NCBI RefSeq assembly: GCF_000685075.1
Contig: NZ_BAYD01000045.1
Coordinates: forward strand, 17,910 to 81,909
DNA from: Paraburkholderia oxyphila NBRC 105797
Lineage (GTDB): Bacteria; Pseudomonadota; Gammaproteobacteria; Burkholderiales; Burkholderiaceae
Reading direction: 5' to 3'
DNA: 64,000 nt
The translations under genes and the position numbers were made by a program. Below the pieces are notes generated by a model. It did not search any database and was not told the origin of the DNA. It was given only the letters and a program-made list of their open reading frames with translations. Positions 8,193-16,709 of the stretch are shown in pieces. The stretch's first letter is position 1. The number at the start of each line of letters is the position of its first letter.

Positions 8193-9152
8193 ATGATGAG
8201 CAGCCATGACGGCCTGATGGTTTTTACTGGCAACGCCAATCCCGCGCTTGCACAGGAAGTCGTCAAGATCCTCGGTATCCCCCTCGGTAAGGCTATGGTT
8301 AGCCGCTTCTCCGACGGTGAGATCCAGGTCGAAATCCAGGAAAACGTGCGCGGCAAGGACGTCTTCGTCCTGCAGTCGACCTGCGCGCCGACCAACGACA
8401 ACCTGATGGAACTGATGATCATGGTCGATGCGCTCAAGCGCGCATCCGCTGGCCGGATCACCGCAGCCATCCCCTACTTCGGCTATGCCCGTCAAGACCG
8501 CCGCCCCCGTTCGGCGCGCGTCGCCATCTCGGCGAAGGTCGTGGCGAACATGCTGGAAATCGCGGGCGTCGAGCGGATCATTACGATGGATCTGCACGCT
8601 GACCAGATCCAGGGTTTCTTCGATATTCCCGTCGACAACATCTACGCAACGCCCGTGCTGCTCGGCGATCTGCGCAAGCAGAACTACGAGAACCTGCTGG
8701 TCGTTTCGCCGGACGTCGGCGGCGTGGTGCGCGCCCGTGCGCTCGCCAAGCAACTGAACTGCGATCTCGCGATCATCGACAAGCGCCGTCCGAAGGCGAA
8801 CGTCGCCGAAGTGATGAACATCATCGGTGAAGTCGAAGGCCGCACCTGCGTGATCATGGACGACATGGTCGACACCGCCGGCACGCTCTGCAAGGCAGCG
8901 CAAGTGCTCAAGGAACGCGGCGCGAAGAAGGTGTTCGCTTACGCCACGCACCCGGTTCTTTCGGGTGGCGCAGGCGAGCGCATCGCGGCATCGTCGCTCG
9001 ACGAGCTGGTCGTGACCGACACGATTCCGCTGGGCGCCGAAGCGCGTTCGTGCGCGAAGATCCGTTCGCTCACGAGCGCGGGTCTGCTGGCAGAAACGTT
9101 CTCGCGTATCCGTCGCGGCGACTCGGTGATGTCGCTGTTCGCGGAAAGCTAA
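8193..9152 (+). CDS. prs: Ribose-phosphate pyrophosphokinase (PRPP synthetase)
   Basis: 319-residue enzyme making PRPP from ribose 5-phosphate and ATP for nucleotide, histidine, tryptophan and NAD synthesis. The family signature around DLHADQIQGFF, the flexible loop region RQDRRPRS and the PRPP-binding loop VIMDDMVDTAGTL are present. There are tandem ATG codons at 8193 and 8196; either start gives a normal N terminus. It follows tRNA-Gln by 61 bp and precedes rplY, the typical Burkholderiales order. A strong hairpin follows its stop. Confidence 0.97.
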   Translation: MMSSHDGLMVFTGNANPALAQEVVKILGIPLGKAMVSRFSDGEIQVEIQENVRGKDVFVLQSTCAPTNDNLMELMIMVDALKRASAGRITAAIPYFGYARQDRRPRSARVAISAKVVANMLEIAGVERIITMDLHADQIQGFFDIPVDNIYATPVLLGDLRKQNYENLLVVSPDVGGVVRARALAKQLNCDLAIIDKRRPKANVAEVMNIIGEVEGRTCVIMDDMVDTAGTLCKAAQVLKERGAKKVFAYATHPVLSGGAGERIAASSLDELVVTDTIPLGAEARSCAKIRSLTSAGLLAETFSRIRRGDSVMSLFAES

Positions 9153-9163
9153 AGCAATTCGCG

Positions 9164-9199
9164 CCAAAGCGCGGCATTCGCAAGGGTGCCGCGCTTTGG
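9164..9199 (+). terminator. 13-bp hairpin after prs, no U-tract
   Basis: CCAAAGCGCGGCA (9164-9176) is the exact reverse complement of TGCCGCGCTTTGG (9187-9199), with a 10-base loop. It starts 12 bp after the prs stop. No T-run follows, so it may be a 3' stabiliser or partial terminator that lets some transcription into rplY. Confidence 0.5.
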
Positions 9200-9323
9200 T
9201 GTAATCGGCGCAGACGGACGAAGGTTTGCGCCGTACCGTTGGGGCCTTTCGGCTGCAATAATGCCTGAACGGCCCCGTTTTACTGACTGCCTGGTCGCGG
9301 GCAGTGCAATAACTGAGAACACC

Positions 9324-9929
9324 ATGAAAGTCATCGCTTTCGAACGCAATCTGCAAGGTACGGGTGCGAGCCGCCGCCTGCGCAATGCTGGCAAGACGCC
9401 GGGCATCGTCTACGGTTTCGGCGCTGAGCCGCAACTGGTCGAGCTCGACCACAATGCGCTGTGGCACGCCCTGAAGAAGGAAGCCTTCCACTCGTCGATC
9501 CTCGACCTCGAAGTGGCCGGCAAGTCGCAGCAAGTTCTGCTGCGCGACGTGCAATACCACCCGTTCCGTCAGCTCGTGCTGCACGTGGACTTCCAGCGTG
9601 TCGATCCGAACAAGAAGATCCACACGAAGGTGCCCCTGCACTTCATGAACCAGGAAACCAACCCGGCCGTCAAGCTGGGTGGCGCGATCATCTCGCACGT
9701 CCTCTCCGAAATCGAAGTGGTGTGCCTGCCGGGCGCGCTGCCGGAATTCCTCGAAGTCGACCTCGCGAAGATCGAAGCTGGCCAGTCGCTGCACGCCAAG
9801 GACATCACGCTGCCTGCAGGCGTGACGCTGGTCCCGCACGTTGAAGCCGAAAACCCGGTGGTCGCGTCGGCACCCGTGCCGGCTGGCGCCCAGGCGGCTG
9901 CTGAAGGCGAAGCGCCGGCTGCTGAATAA
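9324..9929 (+). CDS. rplY: 50S ribosomal protein L25 (Ctc-type)
   Basis: 201-residue 5S rRNA-binding ribosomal protein of the long CTC/TL5 type: an N-terminal L25 domain (MKVIAFERNLQGTGASRRLRN, then KTPGIVYG) followed by the C-terminal beta domain (PLHFMNQETNPAVKLGG...LPEFLEVDL) and a short Ala/Glu-rich tail. ATG at 9324 was chosen because upstream codons in the frame are not conserved in type. It lies between prs and pth and ends just before a strong terminator at 10007-10038. Confidence 0.95.
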   Translation: MKVIAFERNLQGTGASRRLRNAGKTPGIVYGFGAEPQLVELDHNALWHALKKEAFHSSILDLEVAGKSQQVLLRDVQYHPFRQLVLHVDFQRVDPNKKIHTKVPLHFMNQETNPAVKLGGAIISHVLSEIEVVCLPGALPEFLEVDLAKIEAGQSLHAKDITLPAGVTLVPHVEAENPVVASAPVPAGAQAAAEGEAPAAE

Positions 9930-10006
9930 GCGCCGCGGCTTTATAGCCTGCTTTACAGCAAATAAGCTGATCCTCTCGATCCGTTTCAAAGAAACGGACG
10001 ACGTGA

Positions 10007-10038
10007 CCCGCCGCGGTTCGCCCCGGCGGGTTTTTTTT
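10007..10038 (+). terminator. Rho-independent terminator after rplY
   Basis: CCCGCCG (10007-10013) pairs with CGGCGGG (10024-10030), followed directly by eight T. A second small palindrome (CCGTTTC/GAAACGG, 9981-9997) precedes it. Confidence 0.85.
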
Positions 10039-10097
10039 CGCAGTTTTTTCGTACACTTGGCGGTTGCTTCAACGAATTCTGCAGGCGGAACACCACA

Positions 10098-10700
10098 ATG
10101 ATCAGGTTGATCGTCGGGCTCGGCAATCCGGGCGCCGAATACACGGCAACGCGCCATAACGCGGGCTTCTGGCTCGTGGACCAGCTCGCGCGCGAAGCCG
10201 GCACGACGCTGCGCGACGAGCGGCGCTTCCACGGCCACTATGCGAAGGCGCGCCTCTACGGCGAGGAAGTGCATCTGCTCGAGCCGCAGACTTATATGAA
10301 CCGCTCGGGGCAGTCGGTCGTCGCGCTCGCGAATTTCTTCAAGATCCTGCCCGACGAGATCCTCGTCGCGCACGACGAGCTCGACCTGCCGCCCGGCACC
10401 GTCAAGCTCAAGCTCGGCGGCGGCAGCGGCGGCCACAACGGCCTGAAGGACATTTCCGCGCATCTGTCGACGCAGCAATACTGGCGCCTGCGCATCGGCA
10501 TCGGCCATCCGCGCGACCTGATTCCCGAAGGCGCGCGCGCGGGTGCCAAGCCCGATGTCGCGAACTTCGTGCTCAAGCCGCCGCGCCGCGAAGAGCAGGA
10601 CGTGATCGACGCGTCGATCGAACGCGCGCTCGCCGTCTTGCCCACCTTCGTGAAGGGCGAGGCCGAGCGCGCCGTCATGCAGCTGCATCGCAACGGGTGA
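10098..10700 (+). CDS. pth: Peptidyl-tRNA hydrolase
   Basis: 200-residue cytosolic esterase that recycles peptidyl-tRNAs released from stalled ribosomes. It shows the family pattern VGLGNPGAEYTATRHNAGF with the catalytic histidine in RHNAG, YMNRSGQ, and AHDELDLPPGTVKLK followed by GGSGGHNGL. Length is normal. It sits after the rplY terminator, 63 bp before the hisC start, and begins a short pth-hisC run. Confidence 0.96.
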   Translation: MIRLIVGLGNPGAEYTATRHNAGFWLVDQLAREAGTTLRDERRFHGHYAKARLYGEEVHLLEPQTYMNRSGQSVVALANFFKILPDEILVAHDELDLPPGTVKLKLGGGSGGHNGLKDISAHLSTQQYWRLRIGIGHPRDLIPEGARAGAKPDVANFVLKPPRREEQDVIDASIERALAVLPTFVKGEAERAVMQLHRNG

Positions 10701-10763
10701 TCTTCGCGCGCGTACGTCGCGTGCATTGTCAGCAGGCCCCATGAAGCATTGAAGGAGAGCGTC

Positions 10764-11843
10764 TTGAGTCGTTACTGGAGTGACATCGTCCACCGCCTCG
10801 TGCCTTACGTGCCGGGCGAGCAGCCCGCGCTCGCGAAGCCGGTGAAGCTCAACACCAACGAGAACCCGTACCCGCCCTCCCCGCGCGTGCTCGAAGCGAT
10901 CCGCGCCGAGCTCGGCGAGACGGCCGAGTCGCTGCGCCGCTATCCGGACCCGGTCGCGAGGCGCCTGCGCGCCGCGGTGGCCGCGCACCACGGCATCCGC
11001 GCGGACCAGGTGTTCGTGGGCAACGGCTCCGACGAAGTGCTCGCGCACGCATTCCAGGCGCTGCTCAAGCACGACAAGCCGATCCTCTTTCCCGATATCA
11101 CGTACAGCTTCTATCCGACGTACGCGCGTCTTTACGACGTCGAGTACCGCACGGTGCCGCTCGACGCGCAGTTCGCGATTCGCGTCGACGACTATCTGCC
11201 GGCGAATGGCGCGACGAACGGCGGCGTGATCTTCCCGAATCCCAACGCGCCCACCGGCCACGCGCTGCCGCTCGCGGAAGTCGAGCGCCTCGTGGCGGCG
11301 AACGCCGACTCGGTGGTGATCGTGGATGAGGCCTATGTGGATTTCGGCGCGCAATCGGCGATCGCGCTGATCGACCGCTACCCGAACCTGCTGGTGGTGC
11401 ACACGACGTCGAAATCGCGCTCGCTTGCTGGCATGCGCGTGGGCTTCGCGTTCGGCCACGCCGATCTGATCGACGCGCTCAACCGCGTGAAGGACAGCTT
11501 CAACTCGTATCCGCTCGACCGCCTCGCACAAGCCGCGGCGACGGCGGCCTACGAGGATGCCGAGTGGCTGGAAAGCACGCGCAGACACGTCATGGAGAGC
11601 CGTGAGCGCCTGACGGCCTCGCTCGAAGCGCTGGGCTTCGAGGTCGTGCCCTCGGCGGCCAATTTCGTGTTCGCGAAGCATCCCGCGCACGACGCCGCGC
11701 AACTCGCCGCGAAGCTGCGCGAGAAAGAGATCTTCGTGCGCCACTTCAACGCGCCACGCGTGAGCCAGCACCTGCGCATCTCGATCGGCACCGACGACGA
11801 ATGCGCTACGCTGGTCGCAGCCCTGAAGGTCATCGTCGGCTAA
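10764..11843 (+). CDS. hisC: Histidinol-phosphate aminotransferase
   Basis: 359-residue PLP-dependent aminotransferase of histidine synthesis. VKLNTNENPYPPSP near the start, GNGSDEVL, FPNPNAPTG, VDEAYVDF and the PLP-lysine motif SKSRSLAGMRVGF are the fold-type I HisC signature. The start is probably TTG at 10764, since AAGGAG (10752-10757) lies 6 bases upstream; another TTG at 10749 has no such site. In Burkholderiales this hisC beside pth is commonly a copy outside the main his operon, which is not in this window, so it may be a second paralogue. Confidence 0.9.
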   Translation: MSRYWSDIVHRLVPYVPGEQPALAKPVKLNTNENPYPPSPRVLEAIRAELGETAESLRRYPDPVARRLRAAVAAHHGIRADQVFVGNGSDEVLAHAFQALLKHDKPILFPDITYSFYPTYARLYDVEYRTVPLDAQFAIRVDDYLPANGATNGGVIFPNPNAPTGHALPLAEVERLVAANADSVVIVDEAYVDFGAQSAIALIDRYPNLLVVHTTSKSRSLAGMRVGFAFGHADLIDALNRVKDSFNSYPLDRLAQAAATAAYEDAEWLESTRRHVMESRERLTASLEALGFEVVPSAANFVFAKHPAHDAAQLAAKLREKEIFVRHFNAPRVSQHLRISIGTDDECATLVAALKVIVG

Positions 11844-11860
11844 AAGCCGCGCATCAAACA

Positions 11861-11891
11861 AAAAACGCGCCTCATCGAGGCGCGTTTTTTT
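11861..11891. terminator. Bidirectional terminator between hisC and ferredoxin gene
   Basis: ACGCGCCTC (11865-11873) pairs with GAGGCGCGT (11877-11885) around ATC, with an A-run before and a T-run after. It serves the convergent genes on both sides. Confidence 0.88.
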
Positions 11892-11923
11892 ATTTCCGCA
11901 TGGGCGCGAGGCCTGCCTGCGCT

Positions 11924-12181
11924 TCAAGCGTTCTTCGCCGCCACAAGCGCGCGATACTTCTCCATCAACTGCTCGTGCGACTCCACATGTTCCGGATTTT
12001 TCGGAATGCACTCGACCGGGCAGACCTGGATGCACTGCGGCTCGTCGAAGTGGCCGACGCATTCGGTGCACTTCTTCGGGTCGATCACGTAGATTTCGGG
12101 GCCCATCGAAATTGCATCGTTCGGGCACTCGGGCTCGCAGACGTCGCAATTGATGCACTCGTCGGTAATCATCAGGGCCAT
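11924..12181 (-). CDS. YfhL-family 2[4Fe-4S] ferredoxin
   Basis: 85-residue electron carrier with two cluster motifs: CINCDVCEPECPNDAI and, after an insertion, CTECVGHFDEPQCIQVCPVECI. The longer spacing in the second cluster region and the C-terminal helix EHVESHEQLMEKYRAL are typical of the YfhL/FdxA-like low-potential ferredoxins. Redox partner unknown. It is downstream of coaD on the same strand (140 bp), a conserved Burkholderiales neighbourhood, although a functional link to CoA synthesis is not established. Confidence 0.92.
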   Translation of the reverse strand: MALMITDECINCDVCEPECPNDAISMGPEIYVIDPKKCTECVGHFDEPQCIQVCPVECIPKNPEHVESHEQLMEKYRALVAAKNA

Positions 12182-12321
12182 ACTACTCTCACGTTTCCCT
12201 TCAAAAACAAGCCATTATAGCGCCGCGGCCCGCGCCTTGCCGGGCCTTCGGAGCTTGTGACCGCTGCGCTTCAGAAAGGGAAGAAAGCCGCGCCGCGCGG
12301 CGCACGCCGCTCGAACCTGGC

Positions 12322-12816
12322 TCAGGCCGGCCCGCCGAGCGCGGCCACCTTGTCCTGCAGCCGCTTCTCCACCGAAGGAAACACGAACTTGCTGACATCG
12401 CCGCCCAACTGGGCGATTTCGCGCACGATCGTGCCCGAAATGAACTGGTATTGATCCGACGGCGTCATGAACATCGTCTCGACGTCGGGCAGCAGGTAGC
12501 GGTTCATGCCCGCCATCTGAAACTCGTATTCGAAGTCCGACACGGCGCGCAGGCCGCGCACGATCACGCGCGCGTTGTTGTTGCGCACGAAATCCTTGAG
12601 CAGGCCCTTGAAGCTCATCACCTGAACGTTCGGATAGTGGCCGAGCACCTCGTGCGCAATCTCGAGCCGTTCCTCGAGGGAGAAGAACGGCTTCTTGTTG
12701 CGGCTGTCGGCGACACCGACCACCAGCGTGTCGAAAATGCTCGACGCGCGCCGCACGAGATCTTCGTGACCGCGCGTGAGCGGATCGAACGTACCGGGGT
12801 ACACGGCGACTACCAT
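12322..12816 (-). CDS. coaD: Phosphopantetheine adenylyltransferase
   Basis: 164-residue enzyme of coenzyme A synthesis that adenylates 4'-phosphopantetheine. N-terminal nucleotidyltransferase motif VYPGTFDPLTRGHEDLV (TxGH histidine) and C-terminal ISGTIVREIA are intact. The ATG at 12816 has an AGGAGA ribosome-binding site; an in-frame upstream methionine would add an unlike leader. It lies between rsmD and the ferredoxin gene; the rsmD-coaD pairing is common in bacteria. Confidence 0.96.
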   Translation of the reverse strand: MVVAVYPGTFDPLTRGHEDLVRRASSIFDTLVVGVADSRNKKPFFSLEERLEIAHEVLGHYPNVQVMSFKGLLKDFVRNNNARVIVRGLRAVSDFEYEFQMAGMNRYLLPDVETMFMTPSDQYQFISGTIVREIAQLGGDVSKFVFPSVEKRLQDKVAALGGPA

Positions 12817-12926
12817 GAGGCTTCTCCTCTCAACAGAAATGGGGCGCAATGTGCGGCTCGTGCGCCGCATGCGCGAGTGCCTGCGTGGCGCCTGAAGCCG
12901 CCCGCCGCTTCTTTATCGAACGCGCA

Positions 12927-13577
12927 TTATTCCTCATTTTCGCGCTGCAGCAAATGATAGCGAACCGCCCCCGCCTTGCCCTCGCGCACCACGCTCCAGC
13001 CCGCCAGCGCGGGCTGCGTCGCGGGAGCCACGACCTCGCCCGACTCCACGTAGAGCCAGCCGTCGGCTGCGACGAGCGGCGCGGCCAGCTCGAGCGAGCG
13101 CGCGAGCAGCGCGGCATCGCCGAACGGCGGATCGAGGAACACGACGTCGAACGAGCGTGGCGCGAGACTGGCGGCGAGGCGCAGCGCATCGGCTTCGGCA
13201 ACCTCGATCATGCGCGCGCCAAGGCGCGCCTGGTTCGCGCGCAGCTGGGCGGCGGCGCGCGCATTGCGCTCGACCATCACCACGCGTGCAGCGCCACGCG
13301 ACGCCGCTTCGAAGCCGAGCGCGCCACTGCCCGCGAACAGGTCGAGACAGCGCAGGCCGTCGAGGCGCTGGCCGAGCCAGTTGAAGAGCGTCTCGCGCAC
13401 GCGGTCGGGCGTGGGCCGCAGGCCCTCGAGATCGAGCACCGGCAGCGGCGTGCGCTTCCAGTCGCCGCCAATGATGCGGATCGTGTGCGGGCCGCCGGCA
13501 CGGCCGGACGGCGAGCCGGATTGGGCACCACGAACTGCGCGGGCGCCTTGCGGGCGCGGGGAGGATGAACGGGGCAT
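12927..13577 (-). CDS. rsmD: 16S rRNA (guanine966-N2)-methyltransferase RsmD
   Basis: 216-residue SAM-dependent methyltransferase acting on small-subunit rRNA. HTIRIIGGDWKRTPLPV and LRPTPDRVRETLFNWL at the N terminus, SAM loop DLFAGSGALGFEA, and catalytic VFLDPPF are diagnostic. Start at 13577 (MPRSSSPRPQ...) gives a short basic leader; this leader is variable in the family, so the start could be later. It is divergent from ftsY with 281 bp between them. Confidence 0.94.
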   Translation of the reverse strand: MPRSSSPRPQGARAVRGAQSGSPSGRAGGPHTIRIIGGDWKRTPLPVLDLEGLRPTPDRVRETLFNWLGQRLDGLRCLDLFAGSGALGFEAASRGAARVVMVERNARAAAQLRANQARLGARMIEVAEADALRLAASLAPRSFDVVFLDPPFGDAALLARSLELAAPLVAADGWLYVESGEVVAPATQPALAGWSVVREGKAGAVRYHLLQRENEE

Positions 13578-13858
13578 GCGTTTTTTTCTGAGTGAATCGG
13601 TACTGTTGCGCACCGGCGCTCGCCGCCCGGACGGCGGCAGGCACGGCACGACTTGCCGCGCGCGCAAGCGCCGCGCTGGCCAATGCGCGAACGTTACCAC
13701 AGGGTTGCGCAGGCGCTGGGATGGATACCGCACGCCTGCCCCGACGACGCGCCCGGAGGCGCCTGATAAAATGACGTGTTTTCCACGCGTTGCCCGCTTG
13801 AGCTACGTCCATGACCGTCCCTCGGTCAGACCGCGGCGCGTTTTCCTCACACCAGACC

Positions 13859-14986
13859 ATGTTCAGTTTCTTTAAACGACTCCGGGGCTCGAAGGGCGCC
13901 GGGAACGAGGCGGCCGAAACGGACTCGCAGGCTGCGCCCGACGAAGCGGCCGCAGATGTCCCGTCCTCCGTTTCCGCGCCCGCTGCGCACATTCCGGCTG
14001 CGGTGAGCGCCGCCGCGCCACAGGCCGTGGAGAGCGAGCTCGAAACCGTCGAAATCGTCCCGCCGCCCGCGCCCGACGCCAACGCGAAGAAGTCGTGGCT
14101 CTCGCGCCTGAAGTCGGGGCTTTCGAAGACGAGCTCGAACATTCAGAGCATCTTCGTCAACGCGAAGATCGACGACGACCTCTACGAGGAGCTCGAAACC
14201 GCGCTACTGATGTCCGACGCGGGCGTCGACGCCACCGAGTACCTGCTGGAAACGCTGCGCCAGAAGGTGCGCGCTGAGCGCCTGACCGACGCCCAGCAAG
14301 TGAAGGACGCGCTGCGCCAGTTGCTCATCGACCTGCTCGAGCCGCTCGAAAAATCGCTCATGCTGGGCCGCGCGCAGCCGCTCGTGATGATGATCGCGGG
14401 CGTGAACGGCGCGGGCAAGACCACGAGCATCGGCAAGCTCGCCAAGCATCTGCAGAGCTTCGACCAGAGCGTGCTGCTGGCCGCCGGCGACACCTTCCGT
14501 GCGGCCGCGCGCGAGCAGCTCACGATCTGGGGCGAGCGCAACAACGTGACGGTCGTGCAGCAGGAAAGCGGCGACCCGGCCGCCGTGATCTTCGACGCGG
14601 TGAGCGCGGCGCGCGCGCGCGGCATCAACGTGGTGATGGCCGACACGGCCGGCCGCTTGCCCACGCAGCTGCACCTCATGGATGAGCTGAAGAAGGTCAA
14701 GCGCGTGATCGGCAAGGCGCTCGACGGCGCGCCGCACGAAGTGCTGCTCGTGATCGACGCGAATACGGGGCAGAACGCCCTCACCCAGGTGAAGGTGTTC
14801 GACGACGCGCTCGGCCTGACCGGCCTCATCGTCACGAAGCTCGACGGCACCGCGAAGGGCGGCATTCTCGCAGCCATCGCGCGCCAGCGCCCGATTCCGG
14901 TGTATTTCATCGGCGTGGGCGAGAAGGTCGAGGACCTGCAGCCGTTCGTGGCCGAAGAGTTCGCGGACGCGCTGCTCGGGAACTGA
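13859..14986 (+). CDS. ftsY: Signal recognition particle receptor FtsY
   Basis: 375-residue SRP GTPase receptor docking ribosome-nascent chain complexes at the inner membrane. An acidic Ala/Glu-rich A domain (residues about 10-75) precedes the N and G domains; G1 GVNGAGKTTSIGKLA, G3 DTAGRLPTQ and G4 TKLDGTAKGG are clear. ATG at 13859 gives MFSFFKRLRG, the amphipathic start usual in this family; an ATG 48 bases earlier would add an unrelated leader. It is followed by a bidirectional terminator. Confidence 0.96.
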   Translation: MFSFFKRLRGSKGAGNEAAETDSQAAPDEAAADVPSSVSAPAAHIPAAVSAAAPQAVESELETVEIVPPPAPDANAKKSWLSRLKSGLSKTSSNIQSIFVNAKIDDDLYEELETALLMSDAGVDATEYLLETLRQKVRAERLTDAQQVKDALRQLLIDLLEPLEKSLMLGRAQPLVMMIAGVNGAGKTTSIGKLAKHLQSFDQSVLLAAGDTFRAAAREQLTIWGERNNVTVVQQESGDPAAVIFDAVSAARARGINVVMADTAGRLPTQLHLMDELKKVKRVIGKALDGAPHEVLLVIDANTGQNALTQVKVFDDALGLTGLIVTKLDGTAKGGILAAIARQRPIPVYFIGVGEKVEDLQPFVAEEFADALLGN

Positions 14987-15009
14987 TCCCGCTCCCAGGC
15001 GCAAAACAA

Positions 15010-15044
15010 AATGGCGTCGTTCGCGAGAACGACGCCATTTTTTT
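15010..15044. terminator. Bidirectional terminator after ftsY
   Basis: AATGGCGTCGTTC (15010-15022) pairs with GAACGACGCCATT (15027-15039) with A-run and T-run flanks, between the convergent ftsY and maiA. Confidence 0.9.
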
Positions 15045-15075
15045 CATGCGCTCACGCGCTTGACTTTCACCCGGC

Positions 15076-15723
15076 TCACTCCGCATCCGGCTGCACGCCC
15101 GGCGCCGCGCGCACGAACGCGTCGAGCTGCATGGCGTAGTCATGAATGCGCTGGATGGTCGGATAGCGCGTCGTGTCGATCTTGAAGCGATTCGCGTTGT
15201 AGATCTGCGGCACGAGGCACAGGTCGGCCAGCGTCGGCGTATCGCCGTAGCAGAGCTTGCCCGTGCGCGGATCGTTCGCAAGGCGCTCTTCCAGCGTGGT
15301 GAACCCGGCTTCGATCCAGTGCCGATACCAGGCATCCTTGGCCTCATCGTCCACGCCCAGCGTACGCTTGAGGTATCTCAGCACGCGCAGGTTGTCGATC
15401 GGATGAATCTCGCACGCGATCTGCAGCGCGATCGAGCGCACGTGCGCTCGATCGGCGGGCGACTTCGGCAACAGCGGCGGCTCGGGATGCGTCTCCTCGA
15501 GATACTCGATGATCGCGAGCGATTGCTGGATCGTGTGGTTCTCATCGTCGATGAGCGTCGGCACGATCGCGTCGGGATTGACCTTGCGGTAGGCGGGCTT
15601 CAGTTGCTCGCCGCCCTCGCGCACCAGATGCACCGGCACGTACTCGTATGGCAGGTTCTTCAAATTCAGCGCGATACGCACGCGATACGACGCCGAACTC
15701 CGGAAATAGCTGTAAAGCCTCAT
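15076..15723 (-). CDS. maiA: Maleylacetoacetate isomerase (zeta-class GST)
   Basis: 215-residue zeta glutathione transferase that isomerises maleylacetoacetate (or maleylpyruvate) to the fumaryl form, using glutathione. The N-terminal motif LYSYFRSSASYRVRIALNLK contains the SSxSxRVR(I)A pattern, and VPTLIDDENHTIQQSLAIIEYLEE is the glutathione-binding segment. It is 29 bp downstream of a fumarylacetoacetase-family hydrolase, so the two consecutive steps of tyrosine/homogentisate or gentisate breakdown are linked; no ring-cleaving dioxygenase lies nearby. Confidence 0.92.
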   Translation of the reverse strand: MRLYSYFRSSASYRVRIALNLKNLPYEYVPVHLVREGGEQLKPAYRKVNPDAIVPTLIDDENHTIQQSLAIIEYLEETHPEPPLLPKSPADRAHVRSIALQIACEIHPIDNLRVLRYLKRTLGVDDEAKDAWYRHWIEAGFTTLEERLANDPRTGKLCYGDTPTLADLCLVPQIYNANRFKIDTTRYPTIQRIHDYAMQLDAFVRAAPGVQPDAE

Positions 15724-15752
15724 GCTCCCCTCATGCTCTTCTATCAATGCGC

Positions 15753-16451
15753 TCACGCGACGTGCACGGCAAACTCGCCGATGCCGTCCACGCCGCCCTT
15801 CATCACGTCGCCCGGCTTCACCGCGCCGACGCCCTCCGGCGTGCCCGTGTAGATCAGGTCGCCCGCCTTCAGCTCGAACAGCGTGGAAAGAAACGCGATC
15901 GTGTCGGCAACCGGCCAGATCATCTGCGAAATGTCCGAGCGCTGTTTCTCCTCGTCGTTGACCGTGAGCCAGATCGCCCCACTGGCCAACTGGCCGACTT
16001 GCGCGACGGGATAGATCGGACCGATGGGCGCGGAATGGTCGAAGCCCTTCGCGGTGTCCCATGGGCGGCCGAGCTTCTTCGCTTCGGCTTGCAGGTCGCG
16101 GCGCGTCATGTCGAGACCGAGCGCGTAGCCGAATACGTGGTCGAGCGCGCGCTCGACGGGAATGTTCTTGCCGCCCTTGCCGATCGCGGCGACCAGCTCC
16201 ATTTCGAAATGGACGTTCTGCGATTGCGCGGGATACGGAAATTCGGCGGTCGTACCGGGCGCGACGTAGAGCAGCGCGTCGGCGGGCTTGGCGAAAAAGA
16301 ACGGCGGCTCGCGGTCCGGATCGTGCCCCATCTCGCGCGCGTGCGCCTCGTAATTACGGCCGACGCAGTAGATGCGCCGCACCGGAAATTGTGCGTCGGT
16401 GCCGGCCACGGGCACTGCGGCTTGCGGCACCGGGTCAAATACGTAGGTCAT
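15753..16451 (-). CDS. Fumarylacetoacetate hydrolase family protein
   Basis: 232-residue FAH-family hydrolase that cleaves a beta-diketone such as fumarylpyruvate or fumarylacetoacetate. CVGRNYEAHAREMG, PPFFFAKPADAL, the metal-binding HFEMELV (Glu-x-Glu) with GLDMTRRDLQ, and YTGTPEGVGAVKPGD are present. The length is that of the short FAH/UGL-type, not the large eukaryotic-type FahA, which fits fumarylpyruvate hydrolase better than true fumarylacetoacetase. It is first of the pair with maiA. ATG at 16451 begins the conserved MTYVFDP. Confidence 0.9.
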   Translation of the reverse strand: MTYVFDPVPQAAVPVAGTDAQFPVRRIYCVGRNYEAHAREMGHDPDREPPFFFAKPADALLYVAPGTTAEFPYPAQSQNVHFEMELVAAIGKGGKNIPVERALDHVFGYALGLDMTRRDLQAEAKKLGRPWDTAKGFDHSAPIGPIYPVAQVGQLASGAIWLTVNDEEKQRSDISQMIWPVADTIAFLSTLFELKAGDLIYTGTPEGVGAVKPGDVMKGGVDGIGEFAVHVA

Positions 16452-16709
16452 CGGTTTCTCCGTCTTCGTGATGGACCGCGCGCGGTTCAAGGCGCGCGGC
16501 AAGCGAGTGAGGCACGCGGCCGCAGCGGTGCGGCATGCGCGGCGTAGAACGCGAGTGTAACGCGCTACGGTGGCGGTGGACCGAGGCGCTCGTGCGATAC
16601 TTCCCGTACCCCGGACCGATCCAGACCAAAACGCAGACGAAAGCGGCGTCATTGCCCCTCATCACGCCGCCATTGCGCTGCGTGCCGCCTGCACCACACT
16701 CACGCCGCC

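Noticed and set aside
9186..9323. Longer start for rplY
   Set aside because: The open frame begins within the prs 3' hairpin and adds 46 residues unlike L25; MKVIAFERN at 9324 is the family start.
8031..12158. 1375-codon open frame on the minus strand
   Set aside because: It runs antisense through tRNA-Gln, prs, rplY, pth and hisC, each of which is firmly identified. Its product is Arg/His/Ala-rich with no recognisable domain, as expected from GC-biased codons read backwards.
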